A DNA stretch of 64,000 bases from Himantopus leucocephalus (GCA_003993805.1 RSEF01000001.1:184230341-184294340), one strand, 5' to 3'; numbered from the stretch's first letter, positions 11,704 through 24,145 are shown. Program-made: numbers and translations. The notes: generated by a model from the sequence alone, not told the origin.

Positions 11704-12566
11704 CTACTAAAGTAAAAGCTTGTTTATTTATAGGAGAGTTGACAGCATGTGACCTTTCAGTTTCCTTTGAACTGTCATTAACAACTGTGCAGCCCACAGA
11801 TTACAAGGTCTTATTTATCTTGCTGTTACTGTACACTGTGTTTTTAGCTGTCTTTTTCATCTTCCTTACTTTGGACCCTATTAAAAATGTAGTTGTAGTC
11901 CCTTTTATAGTATTCTGTGGTATGTTTGATCCCTTCAAAATGATCCATGGGATAGAACATTTCATCAGTCCACTTTGGTTTTGTCTACTCTTCTCCATCA
12001 CTTTTGATCTAAAGCAGAACAGAAAACTCCCTGTCTTTTTCTGTCTTCAGTCCACTTGTAAAAATGACAGTTACTTTAGATCAGATAATGCATACAGTTT
12101 TAGGTACAGATTCTGAGATTGCCTTTTACTTTGTGAATATTTTCGTACGTATACATAGACCAGGGGTTGTGTCTTCTTATTTTTTTCTACAATGCTAACA
12201 ACATTTGACAAAGAGGGAGATATTAATAGAAAAAAATCACACCGATATGCCAACTGAAGTATGAGCTATCATAAAGCAGTGAAGCAATAGTTCCAGGTCT
12301 GCCAGACACTTACTAGCGTCAACAGCAGAAACATCAGCCCTGAAAGAGTTTATGGGTGAAGGGGGAAAAGTGCATTATCAGTTTTGTCAGATGAGATGCA
12401 ACAACGTGTATCTTGATACCTTCTCCTCTGAATAAACACCTTATTATTGATAGTTGTTATTTAGAGATTTAATTAATGTAATTTTGATTGCCAAGTAAGA
12501 CTATAGTACTGAATGGTAATTCATGTTGGGGAAATGTGAATAAATGAATGAGTAGAAACGAGCATT
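11704..12566. other. AT-rich spacer between LTRs
   Basis: A frame of 168 codons starts inside the upstream LTR (11610) and runs through here to 12116. It contains hydrophobic stretches but no recognisable family, and its beginning is LTR sequence, so it is taken as chance. No other feature was seen. Confidence 0.5.
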
Positions 12567-13110
12567 TGTCGTGGTTTAACCCCAGCTGGCAGCTAGGACC
12601 ATGCAGCTGCTAGCACAGTTCTCTCCCTTCCCCCTTCTAGAAGGGTAGGGAGAAGAGGGAGAAAAGAAGGGGAAGGGGAAAGGGAAAGAAACTCCTGGGC
12701 TGAGGTAAAGACAGTGTAATAGAACAATAACAGAAAAGGAAAAAATAACAGTTAGAATAATGGTAAAAGAATATACAATACAAAAGTCACTCTCACCACC
12801 AGGTAAATTGGTGAATTGCCACTGTCCTGAGTGGTAATCGCAAGTACACCCCCTCCCCTGGCTAACCCCATTTATATATTGAGCATGACGTCTATGGTAT
12901 GGAATATTCCATTGGCCATTCTGTTGTTATATCTGTGCTCCTTATCAGCTTCTACAGGAAGCTGAAAAAAGTCCTTGAAAAATATAAACATCGCCTGGGA
13001 ACAACTAAAACAATATGCATTATTGACATTCCTGTCATACCAAATCTAAAATACAGCAGCCACTAGAAAAAAAAAAAAATATTAACTCTATCCCAGCTGA
13101 AACCAGGACA
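12567..13110 (-). mobile_element. Complete solo ERV LTR (ERVK-like avian type)
   Basis: A 544-bp element bounded by TGTCGTGGTTTAACCCC on the left and GCTGAAACCAGGACA on the right, so it has TG...CA ends and near-complementary tips. I recognise this as a widespread bird LTR, usually placed with class II (ERVK-like) elements. Regulatory motifs read on the minus strand: CCAAT (complement of 12911-12915), a CRE-like GACGTC core (12887-12892) and a TATA box (complement of 12871-12880), followed by a degraded poly-A region. The sense direction is therefore minus. The flanks GCATT (12562-12566) and CCATT (13111-13115) could be a decayed 5-bp target duplication with one mismatch; a 6-bp one is not supported. 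No proviral genes adjoin it, so it is a solo LTR from LTR-LTR recombination. Confidence 0.88.
12871..12915 (-). promoter_or_regulatory. LTR core promoter: CCAAT, CRE-like, TATA
   Basis: On the minus strand the order is CCAAT (12915-12911), AGACGTCAT containing the palindromic GACGTC (12892-12887), then AATATATAAA (12880-12871). This is the usual spacing of a U3 core promoter. Whether it still drives transcription is not visible. Confidence 0.6.
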
Positions 13111-16100
13111 CCATTATATTGAATCTACATCGATACTTCAATTATATCCTGGTCTTTTAATAGTATTAAAGAAGTAAATAATCCATTTGTTTGTGATACA
13201 AGCAGGAAAAAAACCTCTTATTAACAATAAAATTATTAAATGTTACACTTGTTCAGAATATGTAAACACCTTGGCAGAGAAGTATGTGAAAGGTTAGTAT
13301 GACTTGCAGTGTAGTGGCAAGATGCTGGGTGGGTAAATGGGACTTCATTCACTCATTTTTCATCTAACATTGTTCAGAAGAAATTCAATTTCAAGGAATG
13401 AACATGTTCTCCGGAATTGACAACATAGCAAATATATATAATCATGCATATAGAAAACTAATATGGTACTTTACTGGATTTGCTAAGCTCTTGTTTCGTG
13501 ACAAAGTCACTCTACAATTCTTAACCAGCTTGTTCAGGGTATTTAATGTCTTTTAAAATTAAAACTCATTATTCCTATTTCATATTTAATACAAACCTTA
13601 GAGTTCAGAGACTAAAAAGCTGTGGAAGAAAAAGATCAGTTTCAGACTAAGATGTTACTCCACTAATCTTGTAGAAACAGATCCAGGTGCTGTGAACTTT
13701 TATACCGTTTGCACTTAAACATCCACTTGGCAAGAGGAATTAAAGATAAAGAAATGCATGTAAAGCCCTGAAGTGTTGGATTCATTCCTTAACTAGAAGT
13801 TTTAGGCTACAGATTTAATGCATAGCTTCCGAAAATGTTAAATATCATACATATTAAGGCTACTTAATTCAGATTTAACAGTAGGAGTTTTGGAGGCCTG
13901 CCACGTACAAAGCAAAGTGAAAGAGGTAAGCACTCCCCTGATGTTAAGAGGAGCCATCACTCAAAATAATTTCTGCCTAATTTAAAACCATAGATTTGCA
14001 CGCTGAAATCCTATGGAAGATTTGTGCTTCTGTCAAAAGTTTACATTAAACATGGAATAAATTGTCCCAATACAGCATCTCTGTATCAGCATGAGAGATT
14101 TTTGCTTTCTGTTTTCAGAGTTTGAACAAAAATGGCTGGTAAAACCAATGAGACCGTTGCCCTTATGGGATTTTGTTAAACTGTGATTATTGAATGTAAA
14201 GAATAGCAATATCAAGATGTTATTAATAATAACACAATATCTGTTTCCTCCAAGCAAGTGTGATATTGATTGACAATGAAAAGCTGTAGAGCAAACTTTA
14301 AATTACAGTATTTATTATGAATGTGACTTACAATTAATTATTTAAGGAGTACATTTTGTCCTCGTTTACAGTATTGAAGTTCTCTGGATTTGGACATGTT
14401 CATTAATGGCAAAATGAAACTATCAATTTAAAAGTTTCACATGATTCATGTTTTGAACAAAGATGTTATTCTTGTGAACAGAGTTTAAAGCATAGATCAT
14501 GCGTACAGGAATAAGACACCACATCTTTTTGAACAGTTACACTGAGATCAATTTTTAGGTATTTGATTTAGGAATCAATTAACAAACATAAAAGAGAATT
14601 TAGGCACCTATATGTGATGGGAAGGTACATGATTATGCCATCTACAATTCAGTTTTCCCAGGTTTTGATATAGACATCAGTTGGAGCGTTCCACACTTCT
14701 GTTACTCTCTCTTCTTGTATATCATAATTTCCTGGTCTGGCTAACCATTAGTTAACACAGCTGATGCCCTGCTGAGGAGTTAGGAAACAGCTGAGGCATA
14801 TACCTGATCCCAGGAAGCTGAAAATTTACCAAACCAGTTTCTACAATCTATGTGTAGCTCATACTACCAAAGAACAGTATTCAAGAAGTTAGTATGCTGA
14901 AGCAAAGAATGACTAAGATCAGGAAATAGAAATGGTCAGAATAAAGATTTTGTATGTCACTAGACTTAATTGTCCATTTGCGATTCAGATTAAATTTCTA
15001 CAGTGAGGCTGTGATTCACAATTAAAAATCCAGTTCTGAGATTAAATTTCAATAGCTTCTGTGGACCTGAACAAGTAACTGAGGCATTAATAATGCTGGG
15101 GAAAGAAAATAAGTAATATTTGCTTTTACATAATAGCCTATTAAAAGGAGCATCACCCAAGACAGTGGGGGACTGCATGGAGGATTGCTTTGGGGAAGGA
15201 ATCCAAAATTCATGGGGGTCAGAGAGATGAGTATTGAAAGATTCCCCAGAAAGATGTGGGATACTGGAATCTTGTCCTACCACAGGAAACTGCCTCTGCC
15301 TTCTGTGGTCTTAGAGAGACCGTTGGATGCATTATAACCACCAAGATATAATGTATAAAGAAAAGCTCTAAGAAAAGTGCCAACCTACCTTTTTCCTGCT
15401 CCTGGAGTATTTTCCTGGGTTAACATTTTTCACTACATGTGGAAATCTGGAAAGCAAAGTAGAGAGCAAGAATAATGGAAGGAACTGTCCATGTATAGTA
15501 GAGAAAAAATGCTTTTAACCAAGTAATAAGTGTGGAGAACTGGTGCAATCTTCCCTGAGTGCAGAGAAGATGCAACAATTGTAGAAAAATGGTGGTTTTA
15601 TAGTGTACCTTCTTGCAACATAGATTGGACAACCCACTGACAGCAGTTCCACAGTTTTATGACATATGAATGATAAAGCCTAGTTATTAGTCTTGGTCTG
15701 AATTCAGCCCGTAGGCAGGTTTGGTGCACTGGGGAGAGTGATAAAGAAAAAATGATAGGAACTAGGCAGTAGAAAGAAGAAGCCAAAAGTGTAGTTAGGG
15801 ATTAGGCTTGGCCACAGAATGCACAGGTATATCAGTGAATACGTGTACACCAATCCAAAGAGGCACAGGGTAACCTCAGTGCAAAGCCAAATAATTTCAA
15901 AGTTCAACTAATCAAGAGATACTAGACTAAGAACTAGGCAGTATTGCCTCAGAACCTATGTGAACTGGCTAGGGGAGGGAATTAAGCATAAAATAGTACA
16001 ATTCAAGGATGCAAACTGAAAAGGCAGGGTTCAGAACCAGCAATGAGAACCAAGAACTCAATAGGCAGAAAATTACAAGTCAATCTACAGCTTTCAAGAT

Positions 16101-16984
16101 GTGCTCTTGAAAGGCATCCAACTGGTCATGAGGCATAGCAGGCATGAGTGAACCGGAATTTGTGTCCTATGCATATACCATCCAGGTACGGTCTGCCTGG
16201 GGAATGACTGTCCCCTCTAGCCTTTTGTCCGCAGGCAGGAAATAATTTGTGAGGTGGTCACACTTTGGATAAACAGAATTGAAATTCTTTCTTGGCTGCT
16301 TCATCCATTTCAGTTCTAACCACACCAAACTCCTCTGTGGGCTTCACTACACTGAATAGGAACAGTGAGGATGAAAGAAACTGTGGATGTTCACTATTCC
16401 CTTTGTAAATATATCCTCTAGGATAAAAGAAATCTTTACAGTCAGTGTAGAAACCTGTCAAGGCGGTCAGAAGTAGAATTCAAAATCATCCAACAACCTG
16501 GTTTTGCTATTTATAGTTGGGGAGAGGAGGAAAGGGTTTAGGCATCACACTACAACCTCATTAAGGAACAATTTGATAAAAATTCCATGTGGTAAACCTT
16601 AAGGTTTTCATTCATCCACTTGATTTTGCATACTTTTCCTTGGGAAAGGTCAGAATAATTATGCCATCACATTATAATTTTGTAATTTTACTTCTCTTTG
16701 GGTTTGGGTTTTTTTTGTCATTTTTTTGGTGGTTTTCTTTTGTTTTGTTTTTATGTTCCTCTTCTCTGGTTTAGATTCATACTCACTCTCTGTCTTTTAA
16801 TTAAATTGAATCCCTAAAGCTTATTAATTTAATCTGCAATCATATCATCTTCTTTGATTATTTCCCCCTGAAACTGATACTTTACTGGACATCAGCAAAG
16901 GTTTCTGAATGTCATACATCTAAGTTTATAAAAAGTCAAAACTTTTACTCTGTAAACATTTTTCTTTTCGTCTTCTTCTTTTTT
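13111..16984. other. AT-rich noncoding stretch
   Basis: No gene or identifiable transposon was found. Several short minus-strand frames (for example 14990-15283 and 15704-15907) show no family resemblance. A pyrimidine tract leads into the gap at 16985. Confidence 0.5.
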
Positions 16985-17084
16985 NNNNNNNNNNNNNNNN
17001 NNNNNNNNNNNNNNNNNNNNNNNNNNNNNNNNNNNNNNNNNNNNNNNNNNNNNNNNNNNNNNNNNNNNNNNNNNNNNNNNNNNN
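16985..17084. other. Assembly gap, 100 N
   Basis: A placeholder gap between a T/C-rich tract and the 3' part of a minus-strand CR1. The missing bases probably include the CR1 3' end. Confidence 0.99.
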
Positions 17085-17890
17085 GGTTGAAAGAGAGGTT
17101 GTGTAGTTCAGCCTCCCTAATAAAATCAAGAAGGCAGAATCTGCAATAGTCACTATATCAGGTTACACAATGTTTCTAAAGCTGAGTCTTGAAAATCTCC
17201 AAAGATGGAGATTTCACAGCTTCTCTGTGTTGCCTGATCCAGTGCTGTACAAAAATTTTCCCTAATGCCAAATGTAAACCTCGCAAGTCACAGCTTCTAG
17301 TGGTTTCTCCTTATTTTAGAATTTGCCACTGCCAAGAGTTACGGTCATAGTTGTCGTCCAAGTAGTTGTAGGCTTATCCTCCTCTTGGCTTCCTCTTCAA
17401 CAGGCTGAACAAACCCAGCTCCCTCAATGTCCTCTGGCAGGCGGTACCTCACTACCTTAATCTTCTGCTGCTGAGTACTTTCCAGTTTTTCAGCATCTCT
17501 CTTGAACCGAGACACAAACTGGACACATATTCCAAATCCAGCCTCATTGGAACTGAGCAGAAGAAGATAATAATTTAACTCTGTCTGCCGACCACAGTTA
17601 GTCTTATGTAACCCTGAATGTGGTTTGCCTCACTTACAATGAGAGCACACAGTTCAATCCTACTTAACCTGCCATTCCCTGTAACACCCAGATCATTTTC
17701 TGATGGTTTGGTACTCAGCCAGCTGCTTCCCAGTCTGTATCAATGCACTGGTTTATTCTGTCCCAGGTACATAATTTTGCATTTATCTAAACTTCGTGAC
17801 ATTTCTGTTAGCCAAATCCTCAGCCTTGCAGTCAGTCATATCAGCATGATCTTTAATATCCTCAGGTCAACCCAGGCAGTCTCATGTATT
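17085..17890 (-). mobile_element. Old CR1 LINE fragment (3' half of ORF2)
   Basis: Reads as a diverged CR1 in reverse. Landmarks in reverse-complement order are CTCCAAAGATGGAGATT (17197-17213), CAGGCTGAACAAACCCAGCT and on (17401-17426), a CATATTCCAAATCCAGCCTC segment near 17525, and CCCAGGTAC...TTTGCATTTATCTAAACTTCGTGACATTT (17762-17804). These correspond to the C-terminal reverse transcriptase region and 3' UTR of CR1. Many indels and substitutions leave no open frame. The CR1 3' tail would lie in the adjoining gap. The right edge is approximate because similarity fades. Confidence 0.82.
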
Positions 17891-19057
17891 AGGTCTACAT
17901 TTGTGAGCTCTAGGATATATATACGTATAAAATCTGAGGAAGAATGTAAACACAAAGTACAGGTTTCAGTGTGAGGAATATAGCTGCTTTTCTCATCAAT
18001 AAGCAATAGCTTTTCACTATATCCTTTCCCTCACATCTTCCTGTGAGCTACCATCTCTAATTTCATGCTTTGATCCTCATCTGGTAGTCATGAATAAAAC
18101 AGGTCCAAGCAATACAAGTTTCATATATGAACCACAAGGAAAGTTTCATTCCTCATAGATAATGCAAATCCAAAAACTGATTGAAGCATATAAGTATTTC
18201 TTGTTGTGCATTTGGGTTCTTTTCCCTTTTTTCCTTTTTTTTTTTTTTTTTNTCCTATGGACTTTCTGAGTTCAAAATCTAAAGACAAAACTTTTTTATT
18301 TAAATGTTTTTGACTAGTAAAGAATTCCAAAGAATAGAAAGAGCAGAAACAGACCACTCTGGAAAGGGTATCAGATTTATTTATTTTTTAATCATAGTAT
18401 GTGAATTGAATCTCTAGCAACACTGTTGCTTCAAGAAAAGAAAATAAGTAAGCATAGTTTTCTATGAATTGCTGAAGATTGCTGAAATCCTCTCTGACCT
18501 GTATTTTCAGTGTATATAGGTACGACAGGAAAGATCAAGTTCTAAAATAGATGGTGTATTTTCACTGTATAACAAGAAGAGTCAGAATCTTAAATGGAAA
18601 ATAAAGTATTACAAATAATTATTAAAAATGTGTGAAAAAATAACTAAATAATGATACATTGGGTGTTTATAACCAATTTCTATTGATATCAGTCATGACA
18701 TCAGTATCCATAAACAATACATAATTGAGTGTTATGGGTAGCAGTACAGTGAATTTAGTTTGTTCATTACTAAATAAACAAATGTATTTTTCATGTGTCA
18801 CAGATTATGCAGTTATGAGGAGGTACATTTTCTTCAAGGAACCAATTCCTTGTTCAGTTATTATCACTCCACTACTTTTGCTATTTCATATTATCCTTTT
18901 TTCTATCTGTAATGTTGACTCCATCTTTTGTGGGACTTCATTTCCTTAATTAACCTCAAATAACCACCAGGAAATTCACGAGGGAAAAAAATAATGTCAG
19001 CACTAAGCATATTTTTTTCATCAGTTAAACTAGATTTTTGCTTATGTTGTGCTATTT
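17891..19057. other. AT-rich noncoding stretch
   Basis: Nothing identifiable beyond a T homopolymer ending in a single N at 18252. Confidence 0.5.
18252..18252. other. Single-N contig join after poly-T
   Basis: One N follows a long T run. It looks like the joins at 1405 and 45991. Confidence 0.7.
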
Positions 19058-19209
19058 CTGTTCCTCTAGAAATTTGGCTTGGTGATGTTCTGTTAGCAAG
19101 ACAGATACAAAATTTTAGTGCCAGATATGATTAGAATTCTTGTGGGTTAATGAATTGTCATATAATATTTTGACAAATTCTGATGGACAAATTATATACA
19201 CTTTTCACT
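19058..19209 (+). repeat. Left copy of a 152-bp tandem duplication
   Basis: Identical to 19211-19362 apart from three substitutions, counted by eye (about 98% identity). The copies are separated by one N at 19210. The sequence itself is unremarkable AT-rich DNA. Confidence 0.95.
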
Positions 19210-19210
19210 N
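19210..19210. other. Single-N contig join
   Basis: The N lies exactly between two near-identical 152-bp copies, as expected when overlapping contig ends, perhaps from two haplotypes, are abutted instead of merged. Confidence 0.85.
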
Positions 19211-19362
19211 CTGTTCCTCTAGAAATTTGGCTTGGTGATGTTCCGTTAGCAAGACAGATACAAAATTTTAGTGTCAGATATGATTAGAATTCTTGTGGGT
19301 TAATGAATTGTCATATAGTATTTTGACAAATTCTGATGGACAAATTATATACACTTTTCACT
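19211..19362 (+). repeat. Right copy of the 152-bp tandem duplication
   Basis: Starts CTGTTCCTCTAGAAATTTGG like the left copy and ends CACTTTTCACT. The three differences are all transitions, which fits allelic variation better than an old duplication. Confidence 0.95.
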
Positions 19363-20214
19363 TACTGTCTGATAACTTTAGTGATCTAGAATTATGTGTC
19401 AGTGTTTCTACAATTTGATGTACAATTGATCTCCCCATTCCCTTGTGCCATTCCCTTAGGAAAAGCATTTTGCAAACTGAGAAAACAGAAAGGAGGAAAC
19501 TTTTTTTTCTCTGAAAACTCGGTCATATAAATTGTTTATAGTACTTCATTAAACTGGCTGCTGAATATAAAAGGCTTACTCTAGGCTTTAACATACTCTC
19601 TTCCTTGACAGGGAAAATTGACTTTTTCTCTGTTCAAGAATGTATTCAAAATAAGCTACCAATACAACACACAAGGAACTGAGTGTTGAATAAATAACTA
19701 AATGCACCACCTAACAACCACTGACTTTTTTTCTGTCTGTTTACTACCTAAAATAGAGACCATTTCCAGTATCACGCTGTTGTGGCATTATCCTTGGACT
19801 ATGCATTTTTGCTAATGAGAGTTGTGATGACCATTTCTGAATTGTTCTAGTTTTACTTCTACATGTTTTTCTATGTTGCTTACATGGTGAAAGCTAAAAT
19901 AGAAACCATCATTGTTTTGAGAAAAACAGAGCATTAACAATTGTTTGAAAGACATTCAGTACTGAATTTCTTTGACAATGGGATTATAACTGAAGGAATA
20001 TTCTGATGACCTAGCAATAGCCCGTTATCAATAAATTTGCTTTATTTTTTCATGTTGCTAATATCCTTAAAACACAGAAATTCTTATTGCTTTGAGAGGT
20101 TATTAAAGAAGTAAGTAATTATACATAGGGAAGTGAAATATTGTCACAGCTTAAATATTGGATAAAACAGGATGCAAAGAAAAAATTATGTGTTATTTTT
20201 TCCTCATGGGAAAA
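19363..20214. other. AT-rich noncoding stretch
   Basis: No gene or repeat recognised. Confidence 0.5.
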
Positions 20215-21272
20215 CTTCAACAATGAGGCTGAGTTCAGGTTCTGTATTTGGTCTTTTACATTTCACCTTTGTTTTAAATATACATATTAATAGCCTGAAA
20301 ATACAGAGGGTAATGAGGTAGATATATTTGCAGATGACATATTTAACATCAAAGAGATGTTTGCTCAGGATCAGAGAAATCATGGGGTTTTTTAGATATC
20401 CAAAGGAGCTGAAACAAATGGTAAATGAAAATACAATACATTAAATTGTAGGGAAAATAGCTTATAGTTGAATTCAGTCGTATCATTTAAAGTCTTTTAA
20501 ATTGGATATACCAACTTAAAAAATAATAAATGCATATGTATAATGGTATAGAACTCATGGGGAAATTCAGCTTAACATATCGATGTAGTAAAAAAAAAAA
20601 GCAAGGTTTTAGCACGTGTAAGAAAAGGGATAGCAAAAAATAGAAAAGGTATCATAATTCCTTGAATACGTCTTCTAGAATGTTATGTAATACTGACTTT
20701 CTTGTATCTCAAAGGATATCACAGAACAAAAAGAGGTTCAACAATAGTAATGCAATCTTGAAGGGTGTGGAAAATCTCAGTTGAAACAAACTGAAACTAC
20801 TGCAAAAGAAAATGAATAAATGAGGGACACTATAATAGTTTTTCTGTTTTATGTTATAAGTCACATATTTCCACATGGCAAATTCTACCTGTCTCTGAAC
20901 ACAAGAAATAGGGGACAGTAAATTAAAATTAAATGTTGTGCAATCCAGAAATGCTTATATGTTTACTGTTGTTTTTCGTGCACATGTAAATGGATTATAA
21001 AGCTCATTAAGACAGGGCATGATTTAGAACAAATATTGAGGAGATTTTTAAAAGAGGGAATAATGATGTTGACAACACATTTAACTTCTTGTAACAACTC
21101 ATAAACCATTGCTTTGAAATTAATATTTCATTCTAAGGTTAAAGTATTCTCTGTCTTTTAGATTGAATAACCTTAGATCTGACTGTTGTAGGTTTCTTAT
21201 ATCTTCCTCTGTCAGAGACAGGTTATTGAACTGAATAGATCTTGGATCCATTCCAGAGTATCAGTTCTCTCT
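20215..21272 (+). mobile_element. Ancient CR1/L3-type LINE relic with 3' end
   Basis: About 1.06 kb of very diverged LINE sequence in sense orientation. TTTGCAGATGACATA (20327-20341) encodes Phe-Ala-Asp-Asp, the reverse-transcriptase catalytic motif [FY]ADD. Downstream, in the expected order, are a TTCAACAATAGTAATGCAATC segment matching the part after the RT palm (near 20740), AACACAAGAAATAGGGGACA (20899-20916), and the 3' UTR-type GTCAGAGACAGGTTATTGAA (21211-21230) ending in CCATTCCAGAGTATCAGTTC. This order is that of old amniote CR1/L3 elements. All frames are broken. Divergence is far higher than in the other CR1 copies here, so insertion was early. Confidence 0.75.
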
Positions 21273-22220
21273 TTGTGCTCAGTGCACCATGTGTTTATAG
21301 TAAAGCTCTATTAATACCAAACTAAATGCAGGTTCCCTGTAGTGAGGCACAGTCCTCATTTCGGAAATGCAGAAGGGAAAAAGAGATGGGAATGAAGCCA
21401 AGGAAGCTACTGGTGAAGGGAAATAGGTGATAGAGGAAATGATGTAGATGGTAGATATACAGAATTTATCACTATAAGCTCAGGCAGAGGAACAGTATGG
21501 GAGATTCAACTTTGATTTAACTTGGTCTGGTCTTCAGTTAAATACCTAATAACTAAAATAAGACACTTTCAGCTTTGAATCATATTTGCTTCCTTCTGCA
21601 TGGAGAAGAGAAGGTACTAAGACACAGGCTCAATTTGTGACAACTTGAGGTACAAAGCTAATTCCTGGCCCCACCTTCTCTTAGTTATACATGTCACAAG
21701 TATTTGACATTCTATAAAAAATTACCTTGTTTGATCTCTTTTCCTAGTCTAAGTAGTCTTGCCAAAGTCAATCCCCAAGGTTGCATTGTTCAGCTGGTAG
21801 AATTTGTCATCCCTAAATAGTTCATCTACCTGATATATCGGGTAGACCTTTGTGCAATTGCCACGGTTTCAGAAGATACTGTCTTGGCAGCTTTATAGTT
21901 CAGATTGTTCCAGGCCTTTTTTTTCCAGAGTCTGGCACAGACTCACAGTCTGCAAAACTTTCATAAACATTTCTAATCAACCAATCTAATTGCACTGCTA
22001 ATAGCTGCTATTGAATTTGGTGTCCTCTGAATTTTAATTTTCAGGTTTATTCTGTTGTAAGCCTTCTGGTCACTATCAAGGTAAACAATTAAGATCTAAT
22101 CTCAGCCATCAGTGAGTGCTGAAGAGACACTCGCTTCATAACAAGAGAATGGCTTCATCCTTCATGCACAGTTAAGAACTTGCAGCTGACTTGGCTGCAT
22201 TTGGGGCTCAATGGATAAAC

Positions 22221-22267
22221 GAGTCCATTAAATCATTAACTGTTAAGAGTCTATTAAATCATTAACT
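22221..22267 (+). repeat. Short tandem duplication, 21-bp copies
   Basis: GAGTCCATTAAATCATTAACT (22221-22241) recurs with one change at 22247-22267, a period of 26 bp. Confidence 0.8.
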
Positions 22268-23984
22268 TTCTTTCTGGATATAAGTTTTTTAATAACATTA
22301 TTACAGGGATCAATGGCCAGGAACATCTGTCCTATTGTTGCTGTACCAACACCGAAACAAATCTATGCCAAAATTTGCTGGATAGAGTCTTCCATTCTCT
22401 TAGCAGGCCTGATACCTGGAAATGTATTCCCTTCTTTTTTCTAGGACCTTTTGTTTTTTTGATCTGTCTCCAAATATTTTGATATAAAACCAAATTTCTT
22501 TTCATAGGCAAAATATTTGTCCGTTCCAAAGTGCTCATACAAACTTGCTTGCTATCTCTGATATAAACTTTCTAGGCTTGAAAGTCACAAAAACTTACTG
22601 AACTATATTTTTTTTCCTTTATTTCAGAAAATGTTAGTTATGTGACCTTAGGGCGATCATCTTCTCCCTGTTCTTCATGTTCCTTACCCTCATCCTTCAG
22701 CAAATCCTGAACGTAACTATTAGATGAACTGGGATTTCTAGTGTTCTTAAAGATTCTAAATCAGTATGTGCCAAGCTACTTAGTAGCTTACCAGTATGTC
22801 TGACTAATTTGTGCACCAGATATGCTGCAATTTATTCTAATGTTAATTCTGAGAATTTCATGAAGTCTGATTTAATTAAGCCTTATCTGTCTTCTTTTTT
22901 TGGGGGGTGGGGTGTGGGGGCACAATGGCCTTAGTTCTCTTCCCCAGTATTTTCTGTGCCTTAAAAGCACCCTTAAATCACAGGAAAATTTGGGGCACTG
23001 AGAAAGGGAACCCCCCCACACATATGTTTTTTCTGAAGTTTTGATTATTTTTTCAAGTCTTTCAAGGACAGGGTAATTTTCTTTTCATTCTGGCATCGAT
23101 GACAGAGGATCTGAAGAGAAGAAGAAAGAGAATCTCCTGTTCCCCTAGCTATGCTTGCATCATAAGCCTTTTTCCCCTGGTCCATTCCTTTTTACAGGTG
23201 CTCTGTTTAATTATTATTTGTTTGATTAATTACCTCTCTAATTGAAAAAGGAAGGAAAAACACATTACATTGAGATTCAGTCATACTTGTGATTTATTCG
23301 ACTGTTAGGCAAGTTTAGGAAGAGGTCAGAGAATTAAATGAACTATTATTTTTTTATGGTTTTAAAAGGAAGAAAAGCTTTTAAAGCAGAATGCAAATAC
23401 TAAATTAAAAAAAATGCATGAGAAAATGTTTTCTATTTGAAAAGTATGTGAAGGTCTTGGTCATATCTCTATTATAGAAATATTTATTGCAATTTAGATA
23501 AAAACTGATTTAAATTGATTTTAACATAATCAGTCCTTTTATGTTCTGACTGAATATATTGTGTTAAAAAACAGCAAACAGAACACAAAGACTTGAAATA
23601 CCCTGATGTGACCAGTACAATACACATTGCCTAGCGAGAGCTATGAGTGTTGACTTACAGAGGGTTTTACCAATGTAGCTAACACAATAGGCAGCACCAA
23701 AAAAATCAAGTGTGAAAGATGATTTTTCTGCTCAAAGTTCAAATACTATGATTAGTATTATCAGCTCACACATCCCACCAATTTCAGTAGAAACTCTAAT
23801 GCTGATTTTGGAGACATAAATAATATTGTAACATTATATTCTTATATAGAATCCACTCTGGTTTTATCCAGAATCTTATTGCTGAGATTGTGGAAGTTAT
23901 CTGCTAGGAAGTTGTTAAATATCTGAGCCTTTTACTTAATAAATGGTGCATAATAATCCAGTGTGCCAGATATCTATAACCAAA

Positions 23985-24145
23985 GACTCGTTAAGCCAAG
24001 CTAATTAAATAAAAACAGTAAGCCAAATAATTAAGATGAAAGTCATGACCTGTAATGACCCCAGGTCCTGTCTATGACACAGAATTAATCTTTAATCATG
24101 CCTAATGGCTGCTTGCATATTTAATGCCTCCTACAGTTACTCTCC
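23985..24145. promoter_or_regulatory. Candidate conserved noncoding element
   Basis: TAATTA cores at 24002-24007 and 24028-24033, ATTAATC and TTTAATCATG near 24083-24100, and TGCATATTTAATG near 24114-24126. Dense homeodomain-type sites with few homopolymers are the texture of developmental enhancers in vertebrate gene deserts. This is a judgement from motif density only; no alignment was possible. Confidence 0.28.

Noticed and set aside
11610..12116. 168-codon plus-strand frame
   Set aside because: It starts inside LTR sequence, has no family resemblance, and its hydrophobic stretches follow from T-rich DNA.
22902..22920. G-rich tract as a G-quadruplex
   Set aside because: Only three separated G-runs are present, so it does not meet the usual four-run rule.
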